Notes: generated by a model not told the origin, from the sequence alone. 64,000 bases of DNA from CALXSC01 sp964493475 (GCA_964493475.1 CAZBNS010000001.1:10345-74344), one strand, 5' to 3'. Numbered from the stretch's first letter, positions 1 to 10,163 are shown. Numbers and translations: made by a program.

Positions 1-2683
1 TGTTGAATACTATTTGATTAAGCCTATTCTCATCAAGCTCTAAATTATACTTTTCAGCAATATTTTTATTCGTTAGGTAATTCATTATGTCAAATTGATT
101 GCCTACTTGATTTACATACAAGCTAGTTGTGAGTTTTGTTTTTAAAGTCTTCTTATCTGCCTTGTTATTGTTGATAGCTTCAAGAACTTCATTTTTATTT
201 ACCACTTTTTTGTTTCTTTTCAATTCATCGTGCATTAACTTCTCGTCTGCCGAATATTTTTTTATATTCAAGACATCATTATAAATACTCTCAATCAATC
301 CTCTACTGCTATCTTTCAAACCCTGTGACTTATAATTCAAAAACTTTTCTTTTAATGAATAGGCAAGCGTATCTTTTAGCTCCGCATATTCTAAGCCTCC
401 TTTGAGATTAGCTAACTCATTTATTGCTTGCTCTTGCGAAATCTTGTTGTAGCTTCTCAAATCCTCAAAAAACTTGTTGACTTCATATAGGTATTTTCCG
501 ACCTTGCGGTTTCCTTGTTTTACATTGTTTGTATGAAATAGTTCTTTATCTATCTTATCTTTAAGGTGGTTCTTAATTTGCGAATCAATGAGGTTATCAA
601 TCTTTTCAATAATGTTCCTCTTGTTTGCTTCAAGTTGTTCTTGTGTTTGAATATTCTTTATATCGGTTATGAATTTAGATTTATTCTCTGGTGATAAACT
701 GCTTTTTTGGATAATGTCTGTTAGCTGTGATTGAACTTGCTTTATGTCCTGTTTTGTTCTAGCTTTCAAATATCTAACATCATCTTTTAGTTTGCTGGTT
801 TCTTTTTTGATTGAATCAAAATCATTTTCTGTCATAACTTTTAGTTTGAAGTCTTTTGATTTTTCAATAATTTCAATAAACTCTTTGTAATTAAATGGAA
901 GAGATGATAACATTTCTTCGGCTTGATTAGATTGATTTATACGGTTTTCGTAGTTTGCAACTCTGGAAGAATCAGAACTTTTATAAATGTAATTACCACC
1001 TCTGTCTTCTTCAATCGCATTGAATAAGTCGTTTATATCAAGGCTTCTATAATCTTTATTTCCAAAAAATCCGTCTTCAACTGCTTTTTTCAATATGTAA
1101 TCTGCTGTGTTTTCAAATTTTGTTGCTCCTTTTTTCTCTGTAGATTGCCTTATTAAATCATTAAAACCCATTGATTTTAACTCGCCGCCACCATCATAAA
1201 TTCCGCCCTGTTGTTTAATCCATTGGCTTAATGTGGCTGGTTGTCTAGGTAGTGGCTGATTAGCTACTTTTTCCATGAATTTGAGTTGTTTATAGGCTAC
1301 TTCGTAGCCATCAAAATTAAAAGAAGCATTTTTATTTTTTAGCTGCTTTAGTGTTTGTTGGAGGTTGCCAACATTGTCTTTTATGCTCTCTCTTATTTTA
1401 TCAAAATTATCTTGAGACACATCCTTGTTTAAACTAATGTTGTTTAGCTCGGTATCAACAACTTTTCTCTCATTCTGTAAAATATTGTCAACGATATTTA
1501 AGATGTTTTCTTTGCTGTCTTGCTTGCTAATTATTTCCTTAATGTATTTAGCTCCTTCAACATAGTTATTGCCATTATAGGTTGTATTGTCATTTTCTCT
1601 CTTTATGAGATTAATGACTTCTTCCTGTAAGCCTGGGTTTCTCAAAGTGTCCGCTACCTTATTAATAGTATTATCAGCCTCAATTTCGGTAGCTCCATTA
1701 TTGATTAACTCTTGTCTTCCGTTGTAAAATATGTGTCCTATTCCGGCACCACCAGCACCACCGATAGCTCCAAGTAATCCAGCATAAAGTGTATCTTGGG
1801 CTATCTCTTTTATATTTTTTTCTCTAACGCCAGTAAACACCATAGCGGTGTCTTCAATTATGTTCTGTAAACTTTCTTCAATACCCTCGCTTAATGCACC
1901 ATAAAATATTGATGTTATTACATTATTGCCTTTTATAGCGCTTAATAGTTTTTCCGTTCCATAATATTCAACAAATGCGTTAGCTGATGCAACACCAATA
2001 CTTAGAGTGTTAGCCCAACCTCTTGACATTCCACTCTCAATACTTTCTTCATATAATTCTTGTTGTCCGCTTATTCCGTATAAAGCAGATATTAAAGCTG
2101 GGGATTTTAAGGCGATTGTTGCCATTATATTTGAAGTGACACCGCCTAAATCATAGCTAACTCCGTCTTTTTCTACCTTTGATAATCCTAACTCATCTAT
2201 AAACTTTTTTTGAGTGTCTCTCATTTCTAAAGCCGCTTCATCTAAATTAGCTAAAAACTCGTCCAAATCCTTTTCTGTATATTTTGATTTATCACTATAA
2301 ACTAATCTTCCATATTGTGCTGCTACTTTGTGTCCTATACTTCTTTTCGCCGATTGATACATATTAATAGGAAAAGCAGTAAACCCTCTTGAAAAATCCA
2401 AAGCTTTACTTACTAGAAAATTGTTTGCAAAATCATTTGAATATTTTTTATTGTCATCCTGTGATATATCAACCATTCCTACAAAATCTTCTCTTGATTT
2501 ATTTTTAAACTGAACCAAGTCATTATAATTTATCTTTACTGGATCATTAAAAGTTGAATTAACAATGTTTTTAGTGTTGTCATTATAAAAGCTGATGTTG
2601 TCTTCCGCAACTTCAACCGCACTATTTATATCAAAACCACTATTTTTTACCTCAACTGCGGATTCTATATCAAATTCTTCCAT
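1..2683 (-). CDS. Large phage internal virion protein (partial, C-terminus beyond window)
   Basis: An open frame runs leftwards from an ATG at 2683 (MEEFDIESAVEV...) to the window edge without a stop, giving about 894 residues. It is mostly polar and helical, with a glycine-rich hydrophobic stretch (GAIGGAGGAGIGH, roughly residues 285-300) and a long lysine/glutamate-rich C-terminal part. It is the last visible gene of the late operon, after two other probable internal virion proteins, which is where podoviruses place the large DNA-ejection protein. I see no lysozyme or transglycosylase motif in the visible part. The function is inferred from position, size and composition. Confidence 0.6.
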   Translation of the reverse strand, partial: MEEFDIESAVEVKNSGFDINSAVEVAEDNISFYNDNTKNIVNSTFNDPVKINYNDLVQFKNKSREDFVGMVDISQDDNKKYSNDFANNFLVSKALDFSRGFTAFPINMYQSAKRSIGHKVAAQYGRLVYSDKSKYTEKDLDEFLANLDEAALEMRDTQKKFIDELGLSKVEKDGVSYDLGGVTSNIMATIALKSPALISALYGISGQQELYEESIESGMSRGWANTLSIGVASANAFVEYYGTEKLLSAIKGNNVITSIFYGALSEGIEESLQNIIEDTAMVFTGVREKNIKEIAQDTLYAGLLGAIGGAGGAGIGHIFYNGRQELINNGATEIEADNTINKVADTLRNPGLQEEVINLIKRENDNTTYNGNNYVEGAKYIKEIISKQDSKENILNIVDNILQNERKVVDTELNNISLNKDVSQDNFDKIRESIKDNVGNLQQTLKQLKNKNASFNFDGYEVAYKQLKFMEKVANQPLPRQPATLSQWIKQQGGIYDGGGELKSMGFNDLIRQSTEKKGATKFENTADYILKKAVEDGFFGNKDYRSLDINDLFNAIEEDRGGNYIYKSSDSSRVANYENRINQSNQAEEMLSSLPFNYKEFIEIIEKSKDFKLKVMTENDFDSIKKETSKLKDDVRYLKARTKQDIKQVQSQLTDIIQKSSLSPENKSKFITDIKNIQTQEQLEANKRNIIEKIDNLIDSQIKNHLKDKIDKELFHTNNVKQGNRKVGKYLYEVNKFFEDLRSYNKISQEQAINELANLKGGLEYAELKDTLAYSLKEKFLNYKSQGLKDSSRGLIESIYNDVLNIKKYSADEKLMHDELKRNKKVVNKNEVLEAINNNKADKKTLKTKLTTSLYVNQVGNQFDIMNYLTNKNIAEKYNLELDENRLNQIVFN

Positions 2684-2695
2684 ATCACATACCTA

Positions 2696-4219
2696 CTATA
2701 TTTTTTTAACATCAATAATCTTTCCTGTACTATCTTTTAAGACCATTGCTTCGTTGCCGTTTTTATCTTTCATTCTAACATAACCGCCATTGTTCAAATT
2801 TTTATTCCCAACTGCTCCGCTTTTTCTATCATAAGAAATTACATTATTACCAAAGACAACCGCATTTGTTTTTTCTTTTAGAGATACAAACCTGTCCTTC
2901 ACATATTGTTCTTTTATTGCATCCATAATGTTGTTAACGCTATCTAGCGTCTTTTGATCGCTTGCATTTAAATTTATCTTGTTTTCTTTTGCGACATTAA
3001 AAGCATTTTCATAAAAAAACACTCTATCATCAATGTATGAATCAGAATCGTTTTTAAAGAAGTCATTTATTCTATTATTTATTTGTTCGCCAGCGGTAGT
3101 AATGAACCATCTATCACCATCTTTTAGTCTTTTGTTATTTCCCATAATTTGATTTAAAGCTAATGTAGTATTAGATAAAAAGTTTTTATATTGAGAGTTT
3201 GTAATATTGTTGTTTGCCCTAGCTTCTCTTACAGCGTTTCTAAAATCAATTACACTTTCTACATTGTTAAGATCAGAGTTTCTTATTTTAAATTTTCCAT
3301 CCTTATTTTTTATATTAAAAAATTTATATCTTGAATCTAGTTCTGTTAAAACTACAGCATCCATTATTTTTTGTTGCGGTGTTTTTCTTAAGCTATACAC
3401 ACCATCTTTCTCTTCCTCATCAATAGATTTTTTTAGTTTTCCTATATAGGAAGTTATTTTATTATAATCTTCCTGTGATAAATCATATTGTTCTTGTATT
3501 GTTTGTGGTTGTTGTATCCATTTATCATAATTACTTACAAAGGTATCTGTATCATTCTCAAACAAGCCATTAAAATGATTAAATGCACTACTTAGTTTTG
3601 TTTGATTGAAAGTCTTATTTATTTTTTCAACATCACTTGTTTTAATAAGATTTTGTCCCTTAGTTCCAGTTTGTAAAAGAGTTTTATCCATAACTTGTTT
3701 ATTAATCTGATAATCGGCTGTAGTTTCCGGTGTTAATGTTCCATTAAACATATTATCATAATAAACTTGAGCAGAACCAAGCTTGCTATCAATAAATGAT
3801 AAAATTGAATCTCTATTTTGAGAATCCAATTTATTTTTATAATTCTCATTAGCTTTTATTAAATAAGTATTTTTCAAAGTTAAATATTGTTTTTCAATAT
3901 CTAATTTCATTTCATCAGGTAAACCAGCAGACAATTTATTTTTAGTTTCCATAAAATCCTTTCCTAATTTTTCAGGATTAGCCGATAAATTACTATATGA
4001 ATTATACATTGAATTAGATAAAGAACTTGTGGCATCTAGTAATAAGCTATTATATTCTAATTGTGCTTGTTTAAGTCTTTGTTTTTTTATAATATTAGCT
4101 CTATCTTCAGCAAATTTTGAAACACCAACTACATTTTGTGAAACTGCTTGTATTATTCCACTATTACTAACTGGATTTACAATCGCCGTTTTTATTTGCT
4201 TTTTATACATTGTTCCCAT
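2696..4219 (-). CDS. Probable phage internal virion (ejection) protein, 507 aa
   Basis: A 507-residue polar, alpha-helical protein rich in Asn and Lys, with no signal peptide and no recognised enzyme motif. The ATG at 4219 is preceded by an AAAGGTG ribosome binding site. It sits between a 159-aa small structural protein and the very large protein at the left edge, in the tail end of the late operon where podoviruses encode DNA-ejection proteins. The annotation rests on genome position and helical composition, so the molecular role is uncertain. Confidence 0.5.
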   Translation of the reverse strand: MGTMYKKQIKTAIVNPVSNSGIIQAVSQNVVGVSKFAEDRANIIKKQRLKQAQLEYNSLLLDATSSLSNSMYNSYSNLSANPEKLGKDFMETKNKLSAGLPDEMKLDIEKQYLTLKNTYLIKANENYKNKLDSQNRDSILSFIDSKLGSAQVYYDNMFNGTLTPETTADYQINKQVMDKTLLQTGTKGQNLIKTSDVEKINKTFNQTKLSSAFNHFNGLFENDTDTFVSNYDKWIQQPQTIQEQYDLSQEDYNKITSYIGKLKKSIDEEEKDGVYSLRKTPQQKIMDAVVLTELDSRYKFFNIKNKDGKFKIRNSDLNNVESVIDFRNAVREARANNNITNSQYKNFLSNTTLALNQIMGNNKRLKDGDRWFITTAGEQINNRINDFFKNDSDSYIDDRVFFYENAFNVAKENKINLNASDQKTLDSVNNIMDAIKEQYVKDRFVSLKEKTNAVVFGNNVISYDRKSGAVGNKNLNNGGYVRMKDKNGNEAMVLKDSTGKIIDVKKI

Positions 4220-4234
4220 TATAACACCTTTTGA

Positions 4235-4714
4235 TTATTCATCTTCTTTTAAATTGTCAGACAAACTAAATAAAGAACTGCTAATACTACCCCACATGCT
4301 AGCCCTTGCAATTTTATTATTAACCGCTTGTTGTCCTCTTAAAATAGTAGCTTGTCTTTCTGCATTCTTTTGAATTGTCTGCACATCTTCGCCAAAGTTT
4401 TTAGCGGAATGTTCCAAGTTTTCTTGAACGGAACCGCTTGATGTTTTTATGCCTCTTTGAATTGCATTATATTGAACTCTACCAATATTTTCATTAAACT
4501 GTTCTCTCATTTCGTTTACTTGTTCCAAAGCTGACAATTGAACTTGACTTGCTTGAATACCTAAAGAGGCATTTTGAGATTTTAATAAATTGTAATTGAT
4601 AGTAGAACCAACTATATTGGCTAATGCGCTCGCACCATATAGAATATTTTGAGAATTTTTTGAATCTTCGTCGTCTAATAAACTATAATTATTTTTATTA
4701 TTTCTACGAGCCAT
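4235..4714 (-). CDS. Small internal virion protein (gp14-like position), 159 aa
   Basis: A 159-residue protein with an alanine-containing central segment (ILYGASALANIVGSTINY) followed by Gln/Glu-rich helices, a composition typical of small ejection proteins such as T7 gp14. The start has a GGAAG ribosome binding site and lies 2 bp downstream of the end of the 852-aa tail protein, so the genes are translationally close. In podoviruses this slot, just after the tail nozzle gene, holds the first internal virion protein. The assignment comes from context and composition, not from a diagnostic motif. Confidence 0.5.
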   Translation of the reverse strand: MARRNNKNNYSLLDDEDSKNSQNILYGASALANIVGSTINYNLLKSQNASLGIQASQVQLSALEQVNEMREQFNENIGRVQYNAIQRGIKTSSGSVQENLEHSAKNFGEDVQTIQKNAERQATILRGQQAVNNKIARASMWGSISSSLFSLSDNLKEDE

Positions 4715-4716
4715 AT

Positions 4717-7275
4717 TTATCTTCCGTAATTAATATTTAACACAATTGATTTAACTTCTAAATAATCAAATCTGCTTTCTATTGTAAATTTATTCTCATT
4801 TTTCCAGTCGCTACAAGCATATAAATTAAAAATATTTTTATCAGAACTTACTGTCTGATCATTAAATGTTAATTTTGTTGTATCATTAGTTGTAATTGTG
4901 GCTTTAGAAATACGAGATTTTATAGTTGTAGTTTGTCTGCCAACACTTAAATTATTACTAATTAATTTGCACTTTATATCTAAACCAATATAAACAGTAT
5001 CTGTTATTGTTTCGCTCAAAGTGATTGCTCCATCAATAACGAAATAATTACCATAATCTTTCATATCAGAATAAACCCTTACTTCAAGATTATTATATAT
5101 ACCTAAATCACTAATTTCATTACTATTATTAACTGAAACGATACTTGTGAAATCGGTTTTCAAATTTTCTAATTTTTCTAAAAATAAAACTTCATTTCTT
5201 TTTATCAAAAAATAAGTAGAATCACCCAAAATAATCATATCTTTTATTTCACCATTAGAACTTTCAAATCTTGTAAAAGCATTTATATTTTGTTCTAACA
5301 AAACATTTCCTACAGCAACAGTTCCATCATCATTTACTAAATAAACAAAGTTCCCATCTTCAAAATTACTGTTAAAATCAATAGCCATTCTTACCGGATC
5401 TTTAATCATTTGATTATTTAATAGAGTTAAAGCACTTGCATTAAATGTTGATTGTTCGTAGTTATAAACAAATGTGTTTACATTTAATCCTTTTCTGTCA
5501 ATAAATAAAGTTACTCCAGCAATATCTTTAGGTTCCGCCATTCTTTTACTTCCAACTGATGATGTTTGTGCGAAGAATATACTGTTCGGTGTTAAATTAT
5601 TTTCGTTAGCTACAAACTCAGCGCCGCCGCTAAATACTTGTAATCCTCTATTTCCATAGAGATTAACTATTTCGTTATTTTGTTTGCTTGATAAATCAAT
5701 ATTTATTCCATCGTTATCATAATTTCCTACATTATTAAAATCATGATATTGACTTAACCTGCTGCTGCATATATTTAATGGTTTTTGTGCTGAGCCGCCA
5801 AACCATAATCTTTCTTGATAAAATAAACAAGAGTTAGGCCATCCTCTAGTAATGCTCCAAATTGGTTCATAACCAGTTATATATTTAAAATTTGTAAATG
5901 CATCTGTTGTATAAAAAGGAATTATGGTATAACCAAATACCTTTGTTGTTGAGCTATATTCTGTAATTCTAAATCGTCCACCACCTCCATCAATAATTTG
6001 TCCAACACTAGCGCTTGTAAAAAAGTTTGCACTAGCCGTCAAATAACCAGTTCCTTCTTCTGTTGATGGTGTTAAAGTTTTTGTTGATTCTGTTGTTGAT
6101 GTTTCACCATCAAACGCAAAAACTGGAATTTTATTTAAAGTAAATTCGCCAAAAGACCAGCCGCTTGAAGTTCTTTGCAATAATTGCGGATGTATATTGG
6201 GATGAGTAAAAACCATCATATTTTCAGTCTGAGTAACCTTTAGCTTTTCAAATAAATTTGAAGTGAGTATTGAGGCTTGGAGTGATGCAATAAATACATC
6301 ATTTTTATAAATAAGAATATAGCCATCTTGAATACAGATTATATATTGGTTGTCGTTGTCAAAAACAAAATCAAATAATTTGGCATCTGCAGCAGTTGCT
6401 CCTAAAATACCGTAAGTCATACTGTCCACTTGTAATTTGCTGACTATATAATCATTATCTTTTTTTACTAGTTTGAATTGTGTGTAATTTGTATCACTAG
6501 GAATATTTAAATCTATATTTAAAATAGTATCGCTGCTAACTTCAAACTCCACTAAGTCAATATAATTATTATTACTATCCTTGCCTTGAAGAGTTAATTT
6601 AGTTTTGTAAACTGCGTCATTAATTAAAGTCACAGATACACTGCCTGGATTTGTAGTAAATGCGCCAGTATTTTGATTTAAACCTCCAGCAACAGAACCG
6701 TCATAATTCAATGAAGCATTTACAATAGGTTTTTTTGTCCAAGTTCCGCCGAATGTAAATGGAAGAGTTTTTTGTGTATCATAACCAAAACCAGCATCTA
6801 CAACATTTACTTTTGTAAAATGATATTCAAAATAACTGGTATAAGGACCATGTGGTTGTGTTTTTTGTAAATCACAAGTAAATTTTCCGGTTGTGGTTTT
6901 TTTTAAAGTTATTCCATTAAATCTTAAAAAGTTAATAGTTCCAGTACTTGAACTAAAATCAATATCAAATATTGCACCTGTATTGTCAGCTAGTAAATTT
7001 GTAGTTTCAAATGTATTTATATTGTCAAATAAGTAGCTAACTGTTCCACCAAACCACGATGTAACAGTTGGTTGAGTGATTCCAGTTGTATCAATAGTTT
7101 TTATGCTATCAATCTTTTTAGTTCCCATTCTAGTTTTAAAACCGCCAAAAATCGTAGGAATATAATTTTTTATATAACTTGCAGAATCATCTAAAATACT
7201 TAAATCAGTTCTCTCATTAGACAACTGGTTAATTTCGCCCTTTGTAAATTTAACTCTTCTTTGCTGAGTTTTCAT
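4717..7275 (-). CDS. Phage tail tube/nozzle-like protein, 852 aa
   Basis: An 852-residue beta-rich protein. Its N-terminus (KFTKGEINQLSNERTDLSI...SYIKNYIPTIFGGFKTRMGT) and the central GWPNSCLFYQERLWFGGS segment (about residues 480-497) match the pattern of podovirus tail nozzle/tubular B-type proteins, where a G[WY]P...F.Q.RL.FGG box is typical. It follows the tail-tubular-A-like gene by 2 bp, as expected for the tail-tube pair. The product would form the distal part of the short tail. I am fairly confident it is a tail structural protein and less so of the exact subtype. Confidence 0.7.
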   Translation of the reverse strand: MKTQQRRVKFTKGEINQLSNERTDLSILDDSASYIKNYIPTIFGGFKTRMGTKKIDSIKTIDTTGITQPTVTSWFGGTVSYLFDNINTFETTNLLADNTGAIFDIDFSSSTGTINFLRFNGITLKKTTTGKFTCDLQKTQPHGPYTSYFEYHFTKVNVVDAGFGYDTQKTLPFTFGGTWTKKPIVNASLNYDGSVAGGLNQNTGAFTTNPGSVSVTLINDAVYKTKLTLQGKDSNNNYIDLVEFEVSSDTILNIDLNIPSDTNYTQFKLVKKDNDYIVSKLQVDSMTYGILGATAADAKLFDFVFDNDNQYIICIQDGYILIYKNDVFIASLQASILTSNLFEKLKVTQTENMMVFTHPNIHPQLLQRTSSGWSFGEFTLNKIPVFAFDGETSTTESTKTLTPSTEEGTGYLTASANFFTSASVGQIIDGGGGRFRITEYSSTTKVFGYTIIPFYTTDAFTNFKYITGYEPIWSITRGWPNSCLFYQERLWFGGSAQKPLNICSSRLSQYHDFNNVGNYDNDGINIDLSSKQNNEIVNLYGNRGLQVFSGGAEFVANENNLTPNSIFFAQTSSVGSKRMAEPKDIAGVTLFIDRKGLNVNTFVYNYEQSTFNASALTLLNNQMIKDPVRMAIDFNSNFEDGNFVYLVNDDGTVAVGNVLLEQNINAFTRFESSNGEIKDMIILGDSTYFLIKRNEVLFLEKLENLKTDFTSIVSVNNSNEISDLGIYNNLEVRVYSDMKDYGNYFVIDGAITLSETITDTVYIGLDIKCKLISNNLSVGRQTTTIKSRISKATITTNDTTKLTFNDQTVSSDKNIFNLYACSDWKNENKFTIESRFDYLEVKSIVLNINYGR

Positions 7276-7277
7276 GG

Positions 7278-7862
7278 CTAAAACCTCGCACTGTAATATG
7301 GATTAGATTTTATTACTTTGTCAGGTTGTTGTTTAGCATCTAATCGTTTTGCTATAATATATTGTTCTGTAGTTTTTGCATTTAAATACTGCAATAATTC
7401 TGTATCACCAGTCAATAACATACATTTATCAAATGCTATTTTATATTTTAAATATTGAATGAAATGATCAGGAAATAAACTTGTTTCAACTCTTTTTATA
7501 TAGTTAAAATAAACAGTTTCAGAGTTTGTATAAAATTTGTCTTTAATCTCATAATCACTTATTAATGAAGTCCTTTCTTTATTAGAAAATGGATTAATTA
7601 AAATTAAAAATCCTGTTGGCAAAGTGTAAGCACAAGAGAATTTATAGTCGCTTACACTTCCTTTAGTTATTAATTGAACCGTATCTATTGCAAAACTCCA
7701 CCTATATTCTGATAGAGATTGACAAATAAGGCTTTCATACCCAAAATTAATTTTCTCAACAGTATCAATAGTTTCATCATCAAAATCGCCAAAATCCTCA
7801 CTAATACCAAGTGATTGCAAAGCTAATTTTTTTAATTTACTATCTGCCGTTATTTCTGCCAT
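7278..7862 (-). CDS. Tail tubular protein A-like adaptor, 194 aa
   Basis: A 194-residue protein beginning MAEITADSKLKKLALQSLGI, with a helical N-terminus, the element SLICQSLSEYRWSFAI around residues 47-62, and a C-terminal helix. The size and the LxxxW motif match podovirus tail-tube A/adaptor proteins that join the portal ring to the nozzle. It is followed within 2 bp by the nozzle-like gene. The function is inferred from family resemblance and gene order. Confidence 0.6.
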   Translation of the reverse strand: MAEITADSKLKKLALQSLGISEDFGDFDDETIDTVEKINFGYESLICQSLSEYRWSFAIDTVQLITKGSVSDYKFSCAYTLPTGFLILINPFSNKERTSLISDYEIKDKFYTNSETVYFNYIKRVETSLFPDHFIQYLKYKIAFDKCMLLTGDTELLQYLNAKTTEQYIIAKRLDAKQQPDKVIKSNPYYSARF

Positions 7863-7884
7863 ATATGAAAGCCTTTATTTACTA

Positions 7885-8517
7885 TTAGCTATTAGCTGCC
7901 GCTGTAAATTCAGCCTCTTTGCTTCCAGTAAGTGTTGAAGTTGTAGAGGTAAATTTATAACTGGAACCTGTAGCTGTTGCTTGATATTTAGTGCAAGCAG
8001 AATCTTGATAGACTATTACTCCGCTAGAAACATAGTTAGTAGCTGTTCCAGTTGTTTTAACATAACCATCAATGCTTGTAGCATTAGTCATTGTTTCGGT
8101 ATTCCCAGTATAAGTATATTCAGACCCGTCAGAATTTTCAATAAATGTTGATAAATCTTTATCAGAATAAACACCAAGTCCAGCCTCAACAGTTGAGCCA
8201 CTAGATCCAGGAGCAGTAACATAACCAACCGTTGGAGTTTCGCCGCCATTAGATACTTCATAAACAGTCTTATTATAAGAATAACTCACTTTAGTTACTG
8301 TTATTGATGTAGCATTTGTTACATTATACCAAGTATTGTTGCCATAATCAGCATCAATAACCACTATTTGATCGCCAGTTTTTAATTTATCTGTAGCAAA
8401 ATAGCCATTAGATGTTATTGTGTCTTCATCCTCATTATAATACTGCCAAATCAAAGGAGCTATACCCCTTTGAGTAGCATTAGATATTAACGATAAATTT
8501 TTTAATTTAAAACTCAT
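7885..8517 (-). CDS. Ser/Thr-rich phage structural protein (decoration/fibre-like), 210 aa
   Basis: A 210-residue protein with a conserved-looking N-terminal block (APLIWQYYNEDEDTITSNGYF, then LKTGDQIVVID) and a Ser/Thr/Gly/Tyr-rich beta-structured remainder. A block of the form Y...D-T...GYF...LK-GD-I is common in small structural proteins encoded directly after podovirus capsid genes. It lies 14 bp downstream of the capsid gene. A head decoration or fibre role is an inference. The product at 10879-11442 carries a related N-terminal block. Confidence 0.55.
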   Translation of the reverse strand: MSFKLKNLSLISNATQRGIAPLIWQYYNEDEDTITSNGYFATDKLKTGDQIVVIDADYGNNTWYNVTNATSITVTKVSYSYNKTVYEVSNGGETPTVGYVTAPGSSGSTVEAGLGVYSDKDLSTFIENSDGSEYTYTGNTETMTNATSIDGYVKTTGTATNYVSSGVIVYQDSACTKYQATATGSSYKFTSTTSTLTGSKEAEFTAAANS

Positions 8518-8531
8518 TTTTTACCTCGTTA

Positions 8532-9371
8532 TTAATTAGTAATGTCTCTTTTGATTAAAGACTTGAATTTGAATACTCCATCACTATCAATGATCTTGCA
8601 AGCTGCACCCATTGAACCGCCAATTTTCCAACCTTCTTTTTCCGTTACCCAATCAGTAGAAGTTGAAAAGTCTTTTTGATTATAAAAACCAATAGCTTCT
8701 TTATGATATGCTAAACCGGTTTGAACCATATTTGTAATATCAAGTCCGCCCTCTCTCATTTTGGGAATAACAATAAAATTAAATCCTAAATACTGTTTAA
8801 TTTCGCCTCTTACTAATGACCTAACATCAACATATTCAGAACTTGTTACTTTGACAGATTTTAATAAATCAGATCTCTGTTGAGAACCCCATAAAATATA
8901 TCTTTCTTCTTCAGGGACTCCGTTATCATCCATAGTATCTTTAATTTCAAGAAGTGTATCCAATGATAAGCTTTTTGTAGTATCGCCAATAACATCTTGA
9001 TCTGTACTCATTCCAGCATTAATAACTATCTGATTTAATCTTCTGCCGATTGCTTTTGAAGCTATATCAGCACATAAAGAAGCTTCATCAAAATTAACTT
9101 TATTGATTTGCAATTTATCAACAAAATCAAAAGCATCATAATCAAGAATATCTGCACTTACAACACTTTTTGAACTATTCATGTAAGCAACATTAGAACC
9201 GGGAACATGCAATGTAGCAATACCATCACCAGCTTTGTAAAATACAACTTTACTTCCTTTTACAACGCCCTTATCATTAACCGTATTTTTTAAAGAGAAT
9301 TGTTTTTCATATTTTCTTTTTACCTCACTATCAAAATAAGTAGTGAATGTAGAATCCAAATTTATACTCAT
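8532..9371 (-). CDS. Major capsid protein (Phage_capsid_2-like), 279 aa
   Basis: The protein from MSINLDSTFTTYFDSEVKRKY onward has the layout of phage capsid proteins: an early DAFDFVDKLQINKVNFDE region, LLEIKDTMDDNGVPEEERYI, a central GFNFIVIP, and a C-terminal ISMGAACKIID-like end (GGSMGAACKIIDSDGVF). This identifies it as the shell protein. An upstream in-frame ATG at 9431 would add a 20-residue hydrophobic tail (MSLLVFLLILILINKFYEKN), which is implausible for a capsid protein, so I use the start at 9371. The gene is separated from the scaffold gene by the lysis cassette. Confidence 0.75.
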   Translation of the reverse strand: MSINLDSTFTTYFDSEVKRKYEKQFSLKNTVNDKGVVKGSKVVFYKAGDGIATLHVPGSNVAYMNSSKSVVSADILDYDAFDFVDKLQINKVNFDEASLCADIASKAIGRRLNQIVINAGMSTDQDVIGDTTKSLSLDTLLEIKDTMDDNGVPEEERYILWGSQQRSDLLKSVKVTSSEYVDVRSLVRGEIKQYLGFNFIVIPKMREGGLDITNMVQTGLAYHKEAIGFYNQKDFSTSTDWVTEKEGWKIGGSMGAACKIIDSDGVFKFKSLIKRDITN

Positions 9372-9431
9372 ATTTTTTTCATAAAATTTATTAATTAAAA
9401 TTAAAATCAGTAAGAATACAAGTAGGCTCAT

Positions 9432-9544
9432 ATTTCATAAGAGGGTTGCAAAAAAATGCAGTGTGCCTCAATATAAGGTTTATATTACTAACCTATAAAT
9501 AGGATAAATTCTAAAAGCTGTTTATGAAGTATATAATTATTACC
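9432..9544. other. Non-coding gap upstream of the capsid gene
   Basis: This 113-bp interval between the endolysin and capsid genes is AT-rich and has no convincing gene. It includes a short inverted stretch (AAGGTTTATATTACTAACCTATA) around 9474-9500 that could be a promoter-proximal operator or weak hairpin. An internal late promoter for the capsid block would fit here, but I cannot pick a clear -35/-10 pair. Confidence 0.3.
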
Positions 9545-9925
9545 TTAAACTAACTCAAAATGTGGCATATCGCAAATTGTAGTAAAATCTCCGCCCCATC
9601 TAATATTTATCTTTAATTCTTTTGCTTTTTGCTTAAATACATTAGCGACCGCAATATAATATTTCTTTTCCCAAGTTCCCTTTCCATTTTCATCAAAACA
9701 CATTATATCAATAGCTTTTCCACTTTGATGCTTTGATTTATTCTTTATTCCATCGCATTTACTTTTGCCTTCTTTAAAAGCTTTCTGCTGATCTTCTAAA
9801 CCTCTTAATCCACAAGTAATACTAAAATCATAAGGACTAATCTTTATCACTTCATGAGCTAGCCTACACAAATCTTTGTGAACTGTATTTAATAGTTGTT
9901 CACTTCTTTCACTAAATTTAAACAT
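9545..9925 (-). CDS. M15-family peptidoglycan peptidase (phage endolysin), 126 aa
   Basis: A 126-residue M15 (VanY / L-alanyl-D-glutamate peptidase type) endolysin that cleaves peptide stems of peptidoglycan at host lysis. Visible zinc-site elements are SKHQSGKAID (His66, Asp73; SxHxxGxAxD) and MPHFE (His122). The size equals that of single-domain phage endolysins such as T5 Lys. It has no signal peptide, so it depends on the holin encoded upstream. It follows the Rz/Rz1 spanin genes. A decayed relative of the last 38 codons is present at 43190-43304. Confidence 0.88.
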   Translation of the reverse strand: MFKFSERSEQLLNTVHKDLCRLAHEVIKISPYDFSITCGLRGLEDQQKAFKEGKSKCDGIKNKSKHQSGKAIDIMCFDENGKGTWEKKYYIAVANVFKQKAKELKINIRWGGDFTTICDMPHFELV

Positions 9926-9932
9926 AAATCCT

Positions 9933-10163
9933 TTATTTATTACAAATTCTTAAATTTTCCCTAAGGTTGCCATAATCAATAATAAATCTATTGATTATTG
10001 GCCTATTAACTTCTTTTAAAGTCTTTTCTAATTCTTGTTGCTCTGTTGCTGTATAATTAACAATAGGTGGACAACTAGAAATCACTTTTTGACAATTTGT
10101 TATACAAATCATCATCAGAATTAATACTAGGTTTTTGATTATATTTCTTTTGTTTATCTGCAT
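9933..10163 (-). CDS. Rz1-like outer-membrane spanin lipoprotein, 76 aa
   Basis: A 76-residue protein with a lipoprotein signal (hydrophobic KNLVLILMMICITNC, lipobox ending in Cys at about residue 24) followed by a short polar domain. It overlaps the 3' end of the Rz-like gene by 89 bp in another reading frame, the classic Rz/Rz1 arrangement. The product should be the outer-membrane half of the spanin pair that disrupts the outer membrane during lysis. It is longer than lambda Rz1. It lies between holin/Rz and endolysin, which supports the call. Confidence 0.7.
   Translation of the reverse strand: MQINKRNIIKNLVLILMMICITNCQKVISSCPPIVNYTATEQQELEKTLKEVNRPIINRFIIDYGNLRENLRICNK

Noticed and set aside
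9372..9431. N-terminal hydrophobic extension of the capsid protein
   Set aside because: A membrane-like leader is not compatible with a capsid protein and a later Met gives the normal family start.
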